Positions 45,458 to 54,819 of a stretch of DNA of 64,000 bases are shown here, one piece after another. This DNA comes from JAWKWH01 sp965204295 (GTDB lineage Bacteria > Pseudomonadota > Alphaproteobacteria > Rhizobiales > Rhizobiaceae), in assembly GCA_965204295.1 (NCBI GenBank), contig OZ241973.1, positions 2,604,001-2,668,000 of the forward strand, in the 5' to 3' direction. Every line of letters starts with the position of its first letter. Position 1 is the first letter of the stretch. Under the pieces are notes generated by a model. That model saw only the letters and a program-made list of their open reading frames with translations. It did not search any database and had not been told where the DNA came from. The position numbers and the translations under genes are program-made.

Positions 45458-46207
45458 TTACAGCACGCCGGCTTCGTTCCTGAGCTTATCGACAAGCTCG
45501 GAAACCGATTCGACCTTCACACCGGCCTTGCGGCCTTCAGGCTCGACCGTTTTCAACACTTTCAGCCGCGGCGACGGTTCGACGCCGTAGTCGCCCGCCG
45601 TCTTTTCGTTCAGCGGCTTTTTCTTCGCCTTCATGATATTGGGAAGCGACGCATAGCGCGGTTCATTCAAGCGCAGGTCGGTCGTGATGATCGCCGGCAT
45701 CAATATCTCAATGGCCTGCAATCCGCCGTCGACCTCGCGTGTCACTTTCGCTTTGTCACCGGTGATTTCGATTTCCGAGGCGAACGTTCCCTGGCTCCAG
45801 CCCAGCAGCGCCGCGAGCATCTGGCCAGTCTGATTGGCGTCGTCATCGATAGCCTGTTTGCCGAGGATTACAAGGCCTGGCTGTTCTTCGTCCACGATTC
45901 CCTTGAGAATCTTTGCAACCGTCAATGGCTCCGTCAGATCGTCAACCTTGACCAGAATGCCGCGATCGACGCCCATCGCCATCGCGGTCCGGATTGTTTC
46001 CTGCGCCTGCTGGGGGCCGATTGAAACGGCGACGATTTCCGTCACCGCACCAGCTTCCCTCATGCGAATGGCCTCTTCGACGGCAATTTCGTCGAACGGG
46101 TTCATGGACATTTTCACGTTGGCCAGTTCGACGCCCGATCCATCGCTCTTGACGCGGATTTTGACGTTGTAATCGACGACCCGTTTTACCGGAACGAGGA
46201 CTTTCAT
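45458..46207 (-). CDS. etfB: Electron transfer flavoprotein beta subunit
   Basis: 249-residue ETF partner. MKVLVPVKRVVDYNVKIRV at the start, NPFDEIAVEEAIR, VSIGPQQAQETIRTA, LGKQAIDDDANQTGQMLA-type AMP-binding region, and the C-terminal recognition loop LPNIMKAKKKPL. ATG 46207 begins the conserved protein. First gene of the etfB-etfA run; the dehydrogenase follows on the same strand. It appears intact. Confidence 0.96.
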   Translation of the reverse strand: MKVLVPVKRVVDYNVKIRVKSDGSGVELANVKMSMNPFDEIAVEEAIRMREAGAVTEIVAVSIGPQQAQETIRTAMAMGVDRGILVKVDDLTEPLTVAKILKGIVDEEQPGLVILGKQAIDDDANQTGQMLAALLGWSQGTFASEIEITGDKAKVTREVDGGLQAIEILMPAIITTDLRLNEPRYASLPNIMKAKKKPLNEKTAGDYGVEPSPRLKVLKTVEPEGRKAGVKVESVSELVDKLRNEAGVL

Positions 46208-46455
46208 GCGTTCATCCTTTCTGAACGTAATCCTGTTGAGACGCCGCCTGCTCCCCAGGCCCCGGGCCGAACTTTCCAAAAGCCGGCATCCGGTGCAGCG
46301 AATCGACCATTTTCGGATTGTTCGATTCCCCGCCGGGCATTTTCTGGCAAACCCGCTTGAGGATCAGGTGGAAATCGCGCGGAAACTATTTAAGCGGCGG
46401 GTTTGCGTCAACCGCTATTTGCGCGGGCACATTGTCCCGCATCAATGTGTTCCGC

Positions 46456-47213
46456 CTATTGGCGTCCCCAGCGCATATCGGTCCGATCCCTTGGCCTGGA
46501 ATCAGCCGTTTCGACCGCTTCGGGTGTCATGATTTGCCGATCGAACAGCGGAACGGCGCGACGACGTATGAAGATGACCAGGACTGCCCCCGCGCAATGA
46601 TGCCGCCGACATGGGCGGGCCAGGACACGGCCTCGCCGTCCGCGGCGGAAAACATGACTGCCTGAAATCCCACCCAGAACACAAGCGGGATGAAAGCCGG
46701 CAGGCGCAGCGGCAGCCGCATGAGGACAGGCCCCCGGACCTTCCCGCGCGGGTGCAACATCAGGTATGCGGCAACGATGCCGGCGACGGTTCCCGACACT
46801 CAGATCAACGGCGCGCTGGAATCGGGCAGGACGAAACCGCGGAGCCAGGCTCCGCCGGCGGCGCACAAGAAATGGAACGCCAGGAAACGAAAATGCCCCA
46901 GCGCATCCTCGACATTATCTCCGAAGATCCACAGAAAGAGCATGTTGCCGCCAAGGTGCCGGATATCGGTGTGCAGGAACGAATATGTCACATAGGTCAG
47001 CGGTTCAGGCACATACACAAAAGACGGAGTCGGTTGACCGTCGCTCAGCACGACCGGAGTATATCCAAGACCGTAGGCGTTGGCCTGCAGATGGGATTGA
47101 CCGCCAAGACCGGTCGCCGGAAATGCAAGGACGTTGAGCGCGATCAGCCCGAACGTGACATATTGGCGCTCAATGTGCTCAAGACTGTTGGCATCGTGAA
47201 GCGGAATGAACAT
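46456..47213 (-). pseudogene. Rhomboid-family intramembrane protease, broken in the catalytic motif
   Basis: A rhomboid family protein reads from ATG 47213 (MFIPLHDANSLEHIERQYVT) through the HLGGNMLFLWIFGDNVEDALGH region. TGA at 46800-46802 stands exactly where the family has the first Gly of the catalytic GxSG motif, leaving stop-V-S-G. The same frame continues with GIVAAYLMLHPRGKV to SWPAHVGGIIA. Near 46588-46596 the frame shifts to AGAVLVIFIRRRAVPLFDR, ending at 46456. One nonsense change plus one indel mean no active protease. Genes downstream on this strand (etfB, etfA) look intact. Confidence 0.85.
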
Positions 47214-47266
47214 CGCCGTGTTGTCCCCGACCGCCACTCCGGCAAATCACGGGACGATAATTCGCC

Positions 47267-47839
47267 TTAGCGGTTTTTCCCTGGAATCCATAACACGTCG
47301 GCGCCGCCATTGTCATTGAGGCGCCGGGCGGATACGAACAGAAAATCGGACAGGCGATTGATGTATTTTATCGCCTCGCCGTTGACGGTTTCTTCGTCTT
47401 TGCCCGCCAACTCCACGATAAGCCGCTCGGCGCGCCGGGCAACGGTGCGGGACAGATGCAGGGCGGCGGAAGCCGGGGAGCCGCCGGGCAACACAAAACT
47501 GCGAAGCGGCTCAAGCCGATTGTTGAGGATGTCGATATCGCTTTCCAGGCGCGCGACCTGCGATCCGGTGATCCGCAGCGGCTCGCAATCCGTTTTTTCA
47601 CCGGAATCAGGCGTTGCCAGATCGGCGCCCAGATCGAACAGATCGTTCTGGATGCGCGCGAGCATCGCATCCACTTTATCGGCGATGTGGACGCGGGCCA
47701 TGCCGATACATGCATTGGCCTCATCGACGGCGCCATACGCCGCGACGCGAAGATCATGCTTCGCACGGCGCTCGCCCGTGCCAAGCGCGGTCGTGCCGTC
47801 GTCACCGGTTTTGGTGTAAATCTTGTTGAGAATGACCAT
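47267..47839 (-). CDS. Corrinoid adenosyltransferase, PduO type
   Basis: 190 residues; transfers the adenosyl group of ATP to cob(I)alamin to make adenosylcobalamin. ATP-binding TKTGDDGTTALGTGER at 9-24, YGAVDEANACIGMAR, and FVLPGGSPASAALHLSRTVARRAER, with NRLSDFLFVSARRLN near the end. All family motifs are present. The HIG1-type gene ends 4 bp upstream, so the two share a transcript, as in rhizobia. Confidence 0.94.
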   Translation of the reverse strand: MVILNKIYTKTGDDGTTALGTGERRAKHDLRVAAYGAVDEANACIGMARVHIADKVDAMLARIQNDLFDLGADLATPDSGEKTDCEPLRITGSQVARLESDIDILNNRLEPLRSFVLPGGSPASAALHLSRTVARRAERLIVELAGKDEETVNGEAIKYINRLSDFLFVSARRLNDNGGADVLWIPGKNR

Positions 47840-47843
47840 CCGC

Positions 47844-48038
47844 CTATCCGCCCCTCATGAGGTAAACCGTCAACAACACGAGAACGATCGCGGTAAATTG
47901 CAGCACCACCCGCGCCTGCATAAGCTTGTTGGACGTGTTCCCGGAGCCGCCCTTCATCATGTTGATCAGGCCGCGCAACAGAACGAAGACCACAGCGGCC
48001 ATGGCCATGGCTGCCAAAATCATGAAAAGGTTGGACAT
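47844..48038 (-). CDS. Twin-transmembrane HIG1-domain-type protein
   Basis: 64 residues with two membrane helices (MSNLFMILAAMAMAAVVFVLL near the start and VVLQFTAIVLVLLTVYLM near the end) joined by a basic-polar turn with KLMQARV. This is the alphaproteobacterial twin-TM / HIG1_N-like small protein, whose eukaryotic relatives stabilise respiratory complexes; the bacterial role is not established. Start 48038 fits the first helix. It lies just upstream of the adenosyltransferase gene (4-bp gap). Confidence 0.8.
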   Translation of the reverse strand: MSNLFMILAAMAMAAVVFVLLRGLINMMKGGSGNTSNKLMQARVVLQFTAIVLVLLTVYLMRGG

Positions 48039-48108
48039 ATGGATACCGGCGCTCGGCTTGAGGAATGATAGGTCTTCGCGGGCATATCTATATTCCGTGC
48101 GTCGGCGG

Positions 48109-48942
48109 TCAATCTCGCATGGCGACAATTCGGTAAAGCAATCTCGCCGGAAGAATCCGTTTCAGGGCGGCGCCGACCTTCGCCGGGACGGTGACCACAT
48201 AGTGCGGTTTCGGATGATTGGCGGTCAGAGCGTGACGCAGAACCTTGTACACGTCACGCGGAACGCCCTTCAATCTGGATTTCGCGCCACCGTCGCTCAG
48301 CCGCTTCAACTGGACCCGGTAAGCCTCGCGATGCACCGAGCTTTCCAGATCTACAAATCTGCGAATCCACGGAAGCCCGTTCGTGGCGATCTTCGATTCC
48401 ACGGGACCCGGTTCAATCAATGAAACCGAGATTCCGGAACCTTGCAGTTCCTCACGCAGACACAGCATCAGGCCTTCAAGCGCGAATTTGGAGGATACAT
48501 AGGCGCCGCGATAAGCATGGGGTACGAGGCCGAGGATCGAAGAGCAATGGACAATGCGGCCATGTCCCTGATCCCGCATGACCGGAATCAGGCGCCGCGT
48601 CACATCGTGCCAGCCAAAGAGATTGGCTTCGAATTGCAGCTTCAGCGCCTCGACCGGCAGATCTTCAACCGCTCCGGCCTGCGCATAGGCGCCATTGTTG
48701 TAGAGCGCATCGAGCGCGCCGCCGGTCGCGTTCAGGACATCGGAGACCAGTGCTTCGATCGACTCCGGTTCCGTGTAGTCCAGATAGAATGCTTCAATAT
48801 CGTCGGCCGCGAGGGCGGCGATATCTTCCGGCCTGCGGGCGGTCGCAAAAACGCGCCAGCCATCGCTTTTCAACGCCCGCGCGCACCAGGCGCCGATGCC
48901 GGAAGACGCACCGGTAACGATGATGCTGCGCCGGTCGGACAT
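48109..48942 (-). CDS. SDR family oxidoreductase
   Basis: 277-residue classical SDR: TGASSGIGAWCARAL at 10-24, NNGAYAQAG, and SSILGLVPHAYRGAYVSSKFALEGL with the catalytic Ser and the Tyr-x-x-x-Lys intact. The C-terminal extension is longer than in simple reductases, as in the family of short-chain enzymes with a hydrophobic tail. The substrate is unknown. It precedes the HIG1-type and PduO genes on the same strand. Confidence 0.9.
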   Translation of the reverse strand: MSDRRSIIVTGASSGIGAWCARALKSDGWRVFATARRPEDIAALAADDIEAFYLDYTEPESIEALVSDVLNATGGALDALYNNGAYAQAGAVEDLPVEALKLQFEANLFGWHDVTRRLIPVMRDQGHGRIVHCSSILGLVPHAYRGAYVSSKFALEGLMLCLREELQGSGISVSLIEPGPVESKIATNGLPWIRRFVDLESSVHREAYRVQLKRLSDGGAKSRLKGVPRDVYKVLRHALTANHPKPHYVVTVPAKVGAALKRILPARLLYRIVAMRD

Positions 48943-49029
48943 TCGAGAGCGCCTCGCAAACTTGCCAATAAGGTGTAATCCTTCCCATATTCGTCCGGCA
49001 GAAACAATCGGCCCTGAAAGGCGCGCCGA

Positions 49030-49884
49030 ATGCTACGCAAAATCGTCGCCGTGAAGCGAGTGGTGTTCGATGCCTTTGGACACTTCAACGATGATGACGG
49101 GTGGGCGATGGCCAGCCACCTCGCCGTCAGTTCGCTGATGGCGCTGTTTCCGTTCCTCATATTCGTCACGACGCTTGCCGGATTTCTCGGCGCTGACGCA
49201 TTGTCCGGCGCGGTGGTGAACCTGATATTCGACACATGGCCGGATCGGATTGCGGAGCCGGTCGCGGCGGAAGTTCGCAACGTTCTAACCGTGCAGCGCG
49301 GCGGGTTTCTCACCGTGAGCGTAGTCGCAACCGCTTTCTTTGCCTCCAACGGCGTGGAGACGCTGCGCATATCGCTCAATCGCGCCTACAGGGTGAGTGA
49401 GAGCCGCGGTCTGTTTTATCAGCGTGCGCAAAGCCTCATATTCGTACTGATTGCCGCGGCGTCATTTCTGGCGGTGAGTTACCTCCTGGTGCTCGCGCCG
49501 CCGGTAATCGCATTTACGGAAAAATACATGCCCTGGTTCGAGCCTTATCCGGCGACCACGGCGATCTGGCGCTATGCGATTGCATGCGCCGTCATCGTCG
49601 TTGCATTGACTTCCGCGCATTTCTGGCTACCGGCCGGGAAAAGACGGTTTCACCATGTATTTCCCGGCATTGGCATGACTCTCGCCGCCTAGTTCGCCGG
49701 ATCGCTGCTGTTTGCAACTTATCTTGAGAGATTTTCCACATACGTGACGACATATGCGGGCCTGGCGTCGATGATGATCGCGGTGATGTTCCTCTACATC
49801 CTGTCGGCGATTTTCATTCCGGGTGGCGAGTTCAATGCGGCGACCAGGCGTTACGGGGATGCACGGGCCCGCGCCGCCGGCTGA
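49030..49884 (+). pseudogene. YihY/virulence-factor BrkB family membrane protein, amber-interrupted
   Basis: From ATG 49030 a YihY/BrkB protein reads through its first five or six helices (GWAMASHLAVSSLMALFPFLIF; YPATTAIWRYAIACAVIVVAL). TAG at 49690-49692 follows MTLAA where family members usually carry Trp. The same frame then continues FAGSLLFATYLERFS, TYVTTYAGLASMMIAVMFLYILSAIFIPGGEFNAA to TGA 49882-49884. A single amber stop removes the last helix. It could be a pseudogene or a sequencing error; no other damage is seen. It overlaps the convergent EamA gene end by 34 bp. Confidence 0.82.
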
Positions 49885-50741
49885 ACGAGCGCAAGCGCAA
49901 CGCCAAGGCCGGCAACGCACATTCCGACGATCTGTATGACGGTCAGCGTCTCGCCGAACAGAAACCATGCCTGAACCGCCGTGGTCGCCGGGACCAGATA
50001 GAAAAGCGAGGAAACGCGGGAGGCCTGCCCTTCCCGGATGAGATAAATCAGCAGCAGGACGGCCCCCACCGACATGACCAGCACAAGCCAGGCGAGCGCG
50101 AACAGCAACTCACCGGTCACCAGATAAACCTGTTCTTCAAACGACATGCTCAGCGCGACGGTCAGCAGCATCGCGCCCAGATACTGAAAGCATGTTCCCG
50201 TCAGCAGATCATCCTGGCGGACATATCGTTTTTGCCAGATCGTTCCGGCGCTGAGCGCCAGGACCGCGACAAACGAAGCGGCGAATATCGACCGATCAAC
50301 CCCCGGAACGAACGATCCAAAGTCCGGCGAAAGGACCAGAATCACCCCGGAAAATCCGATGAGCAATCCAAACCAATGACGAATCGTCATCCGTTCGCCC
50401 AGAACCCGGCCCGCCGCCAAAGCGGTCAGGAGTGGATGCAATCCAACCAGAAGGGCCGCCAGGCCCGCGGGCATGCCGCGATCGATCGACCAGAATACGC
50501 CACCGAGGTAGATACCGTGCAGAAACACGCCGGTGACCATGGAATGAACCGCCGCATCGAACGTCCAACGAACCTGACCGCGGAAAAACGGAATCAACAG
50601 GCCCAAAAGCAGCATGGCGAGCAGGAACCGCAACGCAAGAAACGAGAAAGGCTCCGCCCAGGGCATGGCGTAGCGCGCGCCGATGAAACCGGAAGCCCAC
50701 AAAAATACGAACAGCGCCGGGGCAAGTCTGGTCAATGTCAA
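49851..50741 (-). CDS. EamA-family drug/metabolite transporter
   Basis: 296 residues with ten hydrophobic segments, two EamA repeats (ALFVFLWASGFIGARYAMPWAEP at the start; a second from near 155 onward), LVGLHPLLTALAAG and the C-terminal SSLFYLVPATTAVQAWFLFGE motif. Such proteins export small molecules; the substrate is unknown. The last 34 bp overlap the end of the yihY pseudogene on the other strand. Intact. Confidence 0.9.
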   Translation of the reverse strand: MTLTRLAPALFVFLWASGFIGARYAMPWAEPFSFLALRFLLAMLLLGLLIPFFRGQVRWTFDAAVHSMVTGVFLHGIYLGGVFWSIDRGMPAGLAALLVGLHPLLTALAAGRVLGERMTIRHWFGLLIGFSGVILVLSPDFGSFVPGVDRSIFAASFVAVLALSAGTIWQKRYVRQDDLLTGTCFQYLGAMLLTVALSMSFEEQVYLVTGELLFALAWLVLVMSVGAVLLLIYLIREGQASRVSSLFYLVPATTAVQAWFLFGETLTVIQIVGMCVAGLGVALALVQPAARARASP

Positions 50742-51153
50742 TATGGAGCCCCGTTCCGGAGTTGAATCAAATGCCGGCGATCTTGATAGCGGTATCTGGA
50801 CGTGAATAATTTATTGTCTTCGCAACTCTGCGCAAGGAGTGCGCCCGTCATTGCTCCACAGGTGGCGGGAAGGGTCAGGCGGACGATCCGGAATCGCGAC
50901 GCAGGCCGGCTGCCGATGGCGGTCGCAATCGTTTCGATGCCGTCCTTATTTCCGGGAATGGCGCTTGATGGCGTGATGAGAGAAGACGGCTTCGGCGCTG
51001 TCGCAAATACCGTCATCATGACGACCGGGTTCTTCCTCGCCAATTCCTGCGGCATATAATGCGCGATCTCAAATCGGCGATCACGGCCGAGCTCTGCGGC
51101 GCGTTCATCTACTTTACCACACTTGCCGCTGGCAAGTCGATACCGGCGCGTCT
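50742..51153. other. Unresolved stretch between EamA and the gluQ remnant
   Basis: About 410 bp. Both strands carry open frames with high GC at the third position: plus 50802-51059, GTG start, including FGAVANTVIMTTGFFLANSCGI-type hydrophobic text, and minus 50738-51055. I recognise neither, and neither has a convincing ribosome site. Possibly a decayed gene. No repeats or RNA genes seen. Confidence 0.3.
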
Positions 51154-51662
51154 TCAGTGCGCTTCACCCTCGAATCCGGCCAATCGGGCGATATCGGCGG
51201 GTGTCATGCCCGCCGAACGCATTTCACGGATTGTGGTGTCGCTCCTGCTCTTGGAGAGTTTTGCGCCATTGGCGTCCAGGACAAGGCGGTGATGGTGATA
51301 GGCCGGAACCGGCAGACCCAGCAGTTCCTGCAACAGGCGATGAACCGCCGTTGCATGAAACAGATCCCGACCGCGCACGATATGGCTTACCGCCTGCACC
51401 GCATCGTCAATCACGACGGAAAGATGATAGCCGGCCGGCGTAGCAAGGCCGCTTCCATATCGAGCCGCCAGGCGAACGCGGTACCGTCATCGATGCGCCG
51501 CCGCCGTTCCGTTTCGCTCAAATGCCTGTTCGATCCCGGATAAATCGGGGCGCCTTCGGGATCACGGGGCAAATCCATGCCGGCGCTTTCAAAATCGGCC
51601 ACATGGTCGCGAATATCCCTGCGGCTCATGAAGGCGGGATATGCGAGGCCCTCGTCCTTAAG
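51154..51662 (-). pseudogene. gluQ: Truncated glutamyl-Q tRNA(Asp) synthetase
   Basis: GluQRS attaches glutamate to queuosine of tRNA-Asp. Only the C-terminal half is present. From the IS junction near 51662 it reads LKDEGLAYPAFMSRRDIRDH, PEGAPIYPGSNRHLSETERRRR, TAFAWRLDMEAALLRR; then about 40 residues are missing and the frame changes; it resumes VIDDAVQAVSHIVRGRDLFHATAVHRLLQELLGLP and ends with the KLSKS-type loop AKLSKSRSD. The N-terminal HIGH part is absent. An IS5-family element sits where the missing 5' part should begin, so insertion plus later decay is likely. Confidence 0.8.
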
Positions 51663-52425
51663 AGTTTGTTTAAGATTTCTGATGGTTTGGCGATGCGTTG
51701 CGGTAACGGGTTGCCGAGGGCGCCATGGATCATGGCTTTGGAGACATCAATGGGGTGTTCGTAGTCGCGTACGAGCCGCCGGCGCGTCATCCATCCAAAG
51801 GCTCGTTTGACGACCGCCGCCGCGGCAGAACCTTGAAGCCAGCCTGCTTTTCGGTGCGGCCAATGATTTCGAGAACGCAATCCCGGCAGGCGGCGGCATC
51901 CATCAATCGGGTGCGATCATAAGCACCGTCGGCACACAAATGCTTGAGCCATGGCCACCGTTTCCCGATGGCGGCAACGATCTCCCGGACTTCGGCGCTG
52001 TCGGAAATGTCCGCGCCGGTAGGATGATCGACGGCTATGTGGCGCTTGCGGCCAACGACCTTTCCGGCCGCGTCGACCCCGCGCTTTCGCGCCGCCGGAG
52101 CTTTGATCGACCGGCGGTCGACAATCGCCGCTGTCAGACCCCGCTCACGCCCTTCGCGCTACCGGTCAAGCGATAGGGCGCAACAGCAAACGGCAAACAA
52201 AACGCCGGAAACGCCATGCAGGGTTCCGGGGCGGAAAGTCCTTCGGCAGCATCCGCCACCGCTGCAGGCAGGATAACGTGGCGCGTTCAGCGCCTCGCGC
52301 AGGTCGGTGGTCGGCGGTCTGCGACCGCGCTGTGGCGGCGGCGGTAGGAATGGATCGATAATCTCCCATCCCTCGTCGGTCAGGTCAGTTGGATAGCGCT
52401 TGGTGCGCTTCTCAAGTCCGGCCAT
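51660..52425 (-). pseudogene. IS5-family transposase, multiply frameshifted
   Basis: An IS5-type transposase reads in pieces on the minus strand: N-terminus KRYPTDLTDEGWEIIDPFLPP with GRRPPTTDLREALNA in one frame; MLPKDFPP in another; then the catalytic part (AAIVDRRSIKAPAARKRG, GRKRHIAVDH, WPWLKHLCADGAYDRTRLMD, FKVLPRR) and the C-terminal RRLVRDYEHPIDVSKAMIHGAL in a third. At least three indels. Its left end abuts the gluQ fragment at a TTAA (51658-51661), the usual type of IS5-group target, but no clean opposite end was found. Confidence 0.8.
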
Positions 52426-52541
52426 CCGGCCACGGCTTGCCTTGATCCACATCCAAAGCGGGAAAAACGCCACAACAACATCAGCAACATGGCCTGCACC
52501 ATGAAGCGAGGACACTTATAAGAAGTTCGTGTTTTTGGTTT

Positions 52542-53721
52542 ATGTGGTTGATTGTGGCTGACCGGATACGGAGGCTTTTGGTGTCTCATTCACCCGGACT
52601 ATTTGACCTTGATGAACGGTATGCGGCGCGTTCAAGGACCGGCGATGCGCTTGAGCGGCTAGCTTCGGTTGTGGATTTTGAGATGTTCCGCGCCGGTCCT
52701 GATGCGTCATTGCTGCGGTCTGATCGTTCGAAGGGCGGTCGCCCTCCGATGGATGCGGTGATGATGTTCAAGGTGCTTGTCTTGCAAAGCCTGTACGGGC
52801 CGGCGGACGAGCGGACCGGGTTTCGGATCGGGGACCGGCCGAGTTTCATGCGCTTTCCCGGTCTCGACCTGCACGGGCGGGTTGCTGACGCGCGGACGAT
52901 CCGGCTGTTGCGCAAACACCTGACCGGGGCGAAGGCGGTAGATGCGCTGTTCGCCCGGTTTGACGCGCATCTCAAGGAACGGGGCTATCCGGCCATAGGC
53001 GACCGGACGATCGACGCCGCCATTATCGAGGCTCCGCGCCGGCGCACCACGGACGCCGGGAAGGATGCCCTGAAGGCATGCCGCCTTCCCGATGCATGGT
53101 CGGCCAACCCGGCCGGATTGCGCCGGAAGAACGGCGACGAGCGTTGGACACTGAAGTGCGAGCGTGGAAAGAAGCGCCCGAATGGCTCGGCCATGATCAT
53201 GATGGAGACCGCCATCCCCGTCTATGGCTACAACAGCCATAGAGGCGCTGATCGCCGGTACCATCCGCACCTGGACAGCGACCGACGCCGCCCGGTATGA
53301 CGGTCGCGAACCGGGCGGTCTGTCTGCCGGACAAGACCGACACCGCTTCATCGGTCTGGGCGGACACGGCGTATCGATCAAAGAAGAACGGGAAGAAGAC
53401 CGCCAAGGGCAGGGCCGGTCTCGAAGGTTCATTTCCGCACACCGCCCGGCAAGCCGATGCCCGAACCAAAGCAGCGCGGCGAAGAGCGTGGTGGCGCCGT
53501 TTCTCTTGTAATCGTGGGTCATCATCGTCGCGCCCCGTCCCTTCTTCAGCGGCAGGCCGGGCTGGGTCCGGGAGCATGTCTTCGCAGACCGAAAACATCG
53601 CATGGGCCTTTTCATCGCAACGATCGGGATGGCAAGAGCCAGAACTGAAATCGGAATGGCGAATATCGCCCACACCCTACGAAGATATGTGTTTCGGGAG
53701 ATGAAAATCGCCGTCGGGTAG
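52542..53721 (+). pseudogene. Second IS5-family transposase, frameshifted and carrying a foreign insert
   Basis: Begins near GTG 52581 (HSPGLFDLDERYA), with the N-terminal IS5 text KGGRPPMDAVMMFKVLVLQS, DRPSFMRFPGLDL and DAAIIEAPRR. The frame breaks near 53224, is followed by RTWTATDAARYDG and SSVWADTAYRSK in other frames, and by VHFRTPPGKPMPEPKQRG. A roughly 100-bp antisense IS630 piece (53475-53572) replaces the expected next segment. The C-terminus VFADRKHRMGLFIATIG resumes at 53578 and ends ERRYVFREMKIAVG-like at TAG 53719-53721. Clearly inactive. Confidence 0.8.
53475..53572 (-). mobile_element. IS630 transposase fragment inserted in an IS5 transposase
   Basis: On the minus strand this short piece reads RTQPGLPLKKGRGATMMTHDYKRNGATTLFAA, listed here in parts: RTQPGLPLKKG then MTHDYKRNGATTLFAA, the middle DDE region of an IS630 transposase. 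Both flanks are IS5 sequence on the other strand, so it is a nested remnant. It has the same type of sequence as the IS630 N-terminal fragment at 54820. Confidence 0.75.
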
Positions 53722-53855
53722 CGTGGCCCGAAAGAGGAGGGAGGTCCCGTCGGAACGTAAACCGCCCTCATTCATGCGCCGATGCCACGATAATAGAATA
53801 AGCCACCGTCACCCATCGTAAATAGAAATGTCCTGGTGCGACCGTCGACCTTGAT

Positions 53856-54525
53856 GTGGCGGACATCGAAGATGCGTGCATCCGTGAGGTCCTTCAGACT
53901 CCCGGCGCCACTTTTGGCGCATGGTCCATTCTCGACGCGCTCTTGACGCCGACCGGCGCAGGAACGCCATTCATCTTCCGTGAGCCCCTCGGCCAGGCGC
54001 GCGAGGTGAAAGTTGCCCTATCGGGCCTCTTCGGGCGCTTTGTTGCCCGCGCTTATCTCAAGCGATACTTCGACCTCTCGATCTTCGCACATCTCGGCAG
54101 CAAGGCGATCGATCTCGACCGGCAAAGGAAGGTCAAGATCAAACGGTTGTCGCGCGGCGATCTGCCCGACTGGATCGCCTGTGCACCCGATTTGTCCTCT
54201 CTCACGGTCACCGAGGCCAAGGACTATGCCGACGGACGTCCACCTTGCGGTCAAGAATCCGCTCGGCGAGGGCGACCCCCTCGAACCGCACGAAAGGGAT
54301 GTGCTCTTCATCGGCTTGCTTCGGCTCCACATCGCAAATTTGATCGGGCAGCTCGGCCATGCCGAACGCTGGAAGGAAATCTGCTGTGCGATCGGTCTGC
54401 AACGCTCGGCAGCCCACCGGCACTGGCAATGCGGGATTTCCGTCATTGCACTCACCCTCAACAGGCGGCGGTTCAATCATAACCTGTCGAAACGAAGGGT
54501 AATCGAACCGGCCGGTGGCGCGTAG
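53856..54525 (+). pseudogene. Unrecognised gene remnant in the mobile-element island
   Basis: Open frame from 53856 reads ADIEDACIREVLQTPGATFG, LFGRFVARAYLKRYFDLSIFAHLG, KIKRLSRGDLPDWIACAPDLSSLTVTEAKDYADG, which looks like real coding sequence. At about 54235 the frame changes and continues VHLAVKNPLGEGDPLEPHERDVLFIGLLRLHIANLIGQLGHAERWKEICCAIGL to 54525. I do not know the family; it may be a piece of an accessory or plasmid-type gene. The minus strand over 54208-54630 is also open, which adds doubt. Confidence 0.35.
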
Positions 54526-54819
54526 CCCTGCGCGCCACATGGGAAAGTATCCGCCGGACACTTTATCGATGGGACAGAAAGTCCGACTTGGGGTTAGAAA
54601 GGGGATATGCTCGCGAGAGGCGCGCGCCATCCCGCGCGCTGCTGGTTTTCGAAGTTCAGTCGGAGTCCACCAAGGTTAACCCATTGAATTCAATGGCTCC
54701 TTCTGTGCGACTTTGTATGTTGGCGGGCGAGGCGCGTAATATCTCTAGTGGTGGTGTCCGAACGGATGAAAATTTGTATTGGGGATTTCCAATGGCGTCT
54801 CCGCGTGCGAGCCCGGGGC
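54526..54819. other. Intergenic in the degraded island
   Basis: About 294 bp with no credible gene. Composition is mixed, with AT-rich patches. It leads into the IS630 N-terminal fragment. Nothing else seen. Confidence 0.4.

Noticed and set aside
1294..49692. Recoding of UAG or UGA (tRNA suppression or code change)
   Set aside because: TAG and TGA are also normal stops here: xseA and pyk end in TGA, the PdhS-like kinase and the permease end in TAG. The interrupted genes also carry indels in several cases.
50738..51059. Opposing open frames of 85 and 105 codons
   Set aside because: Neither has a recognised family or a ribosome site, and both show similar codon character, so neither is called as a gene.
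52707..53771. Long minus-strand open frame across the IS5 pseudogene
   Set aside because: Only the roughly 100-bp IS630 piece within it (53475-53572) is protein-like. The rest is antisense IS5.
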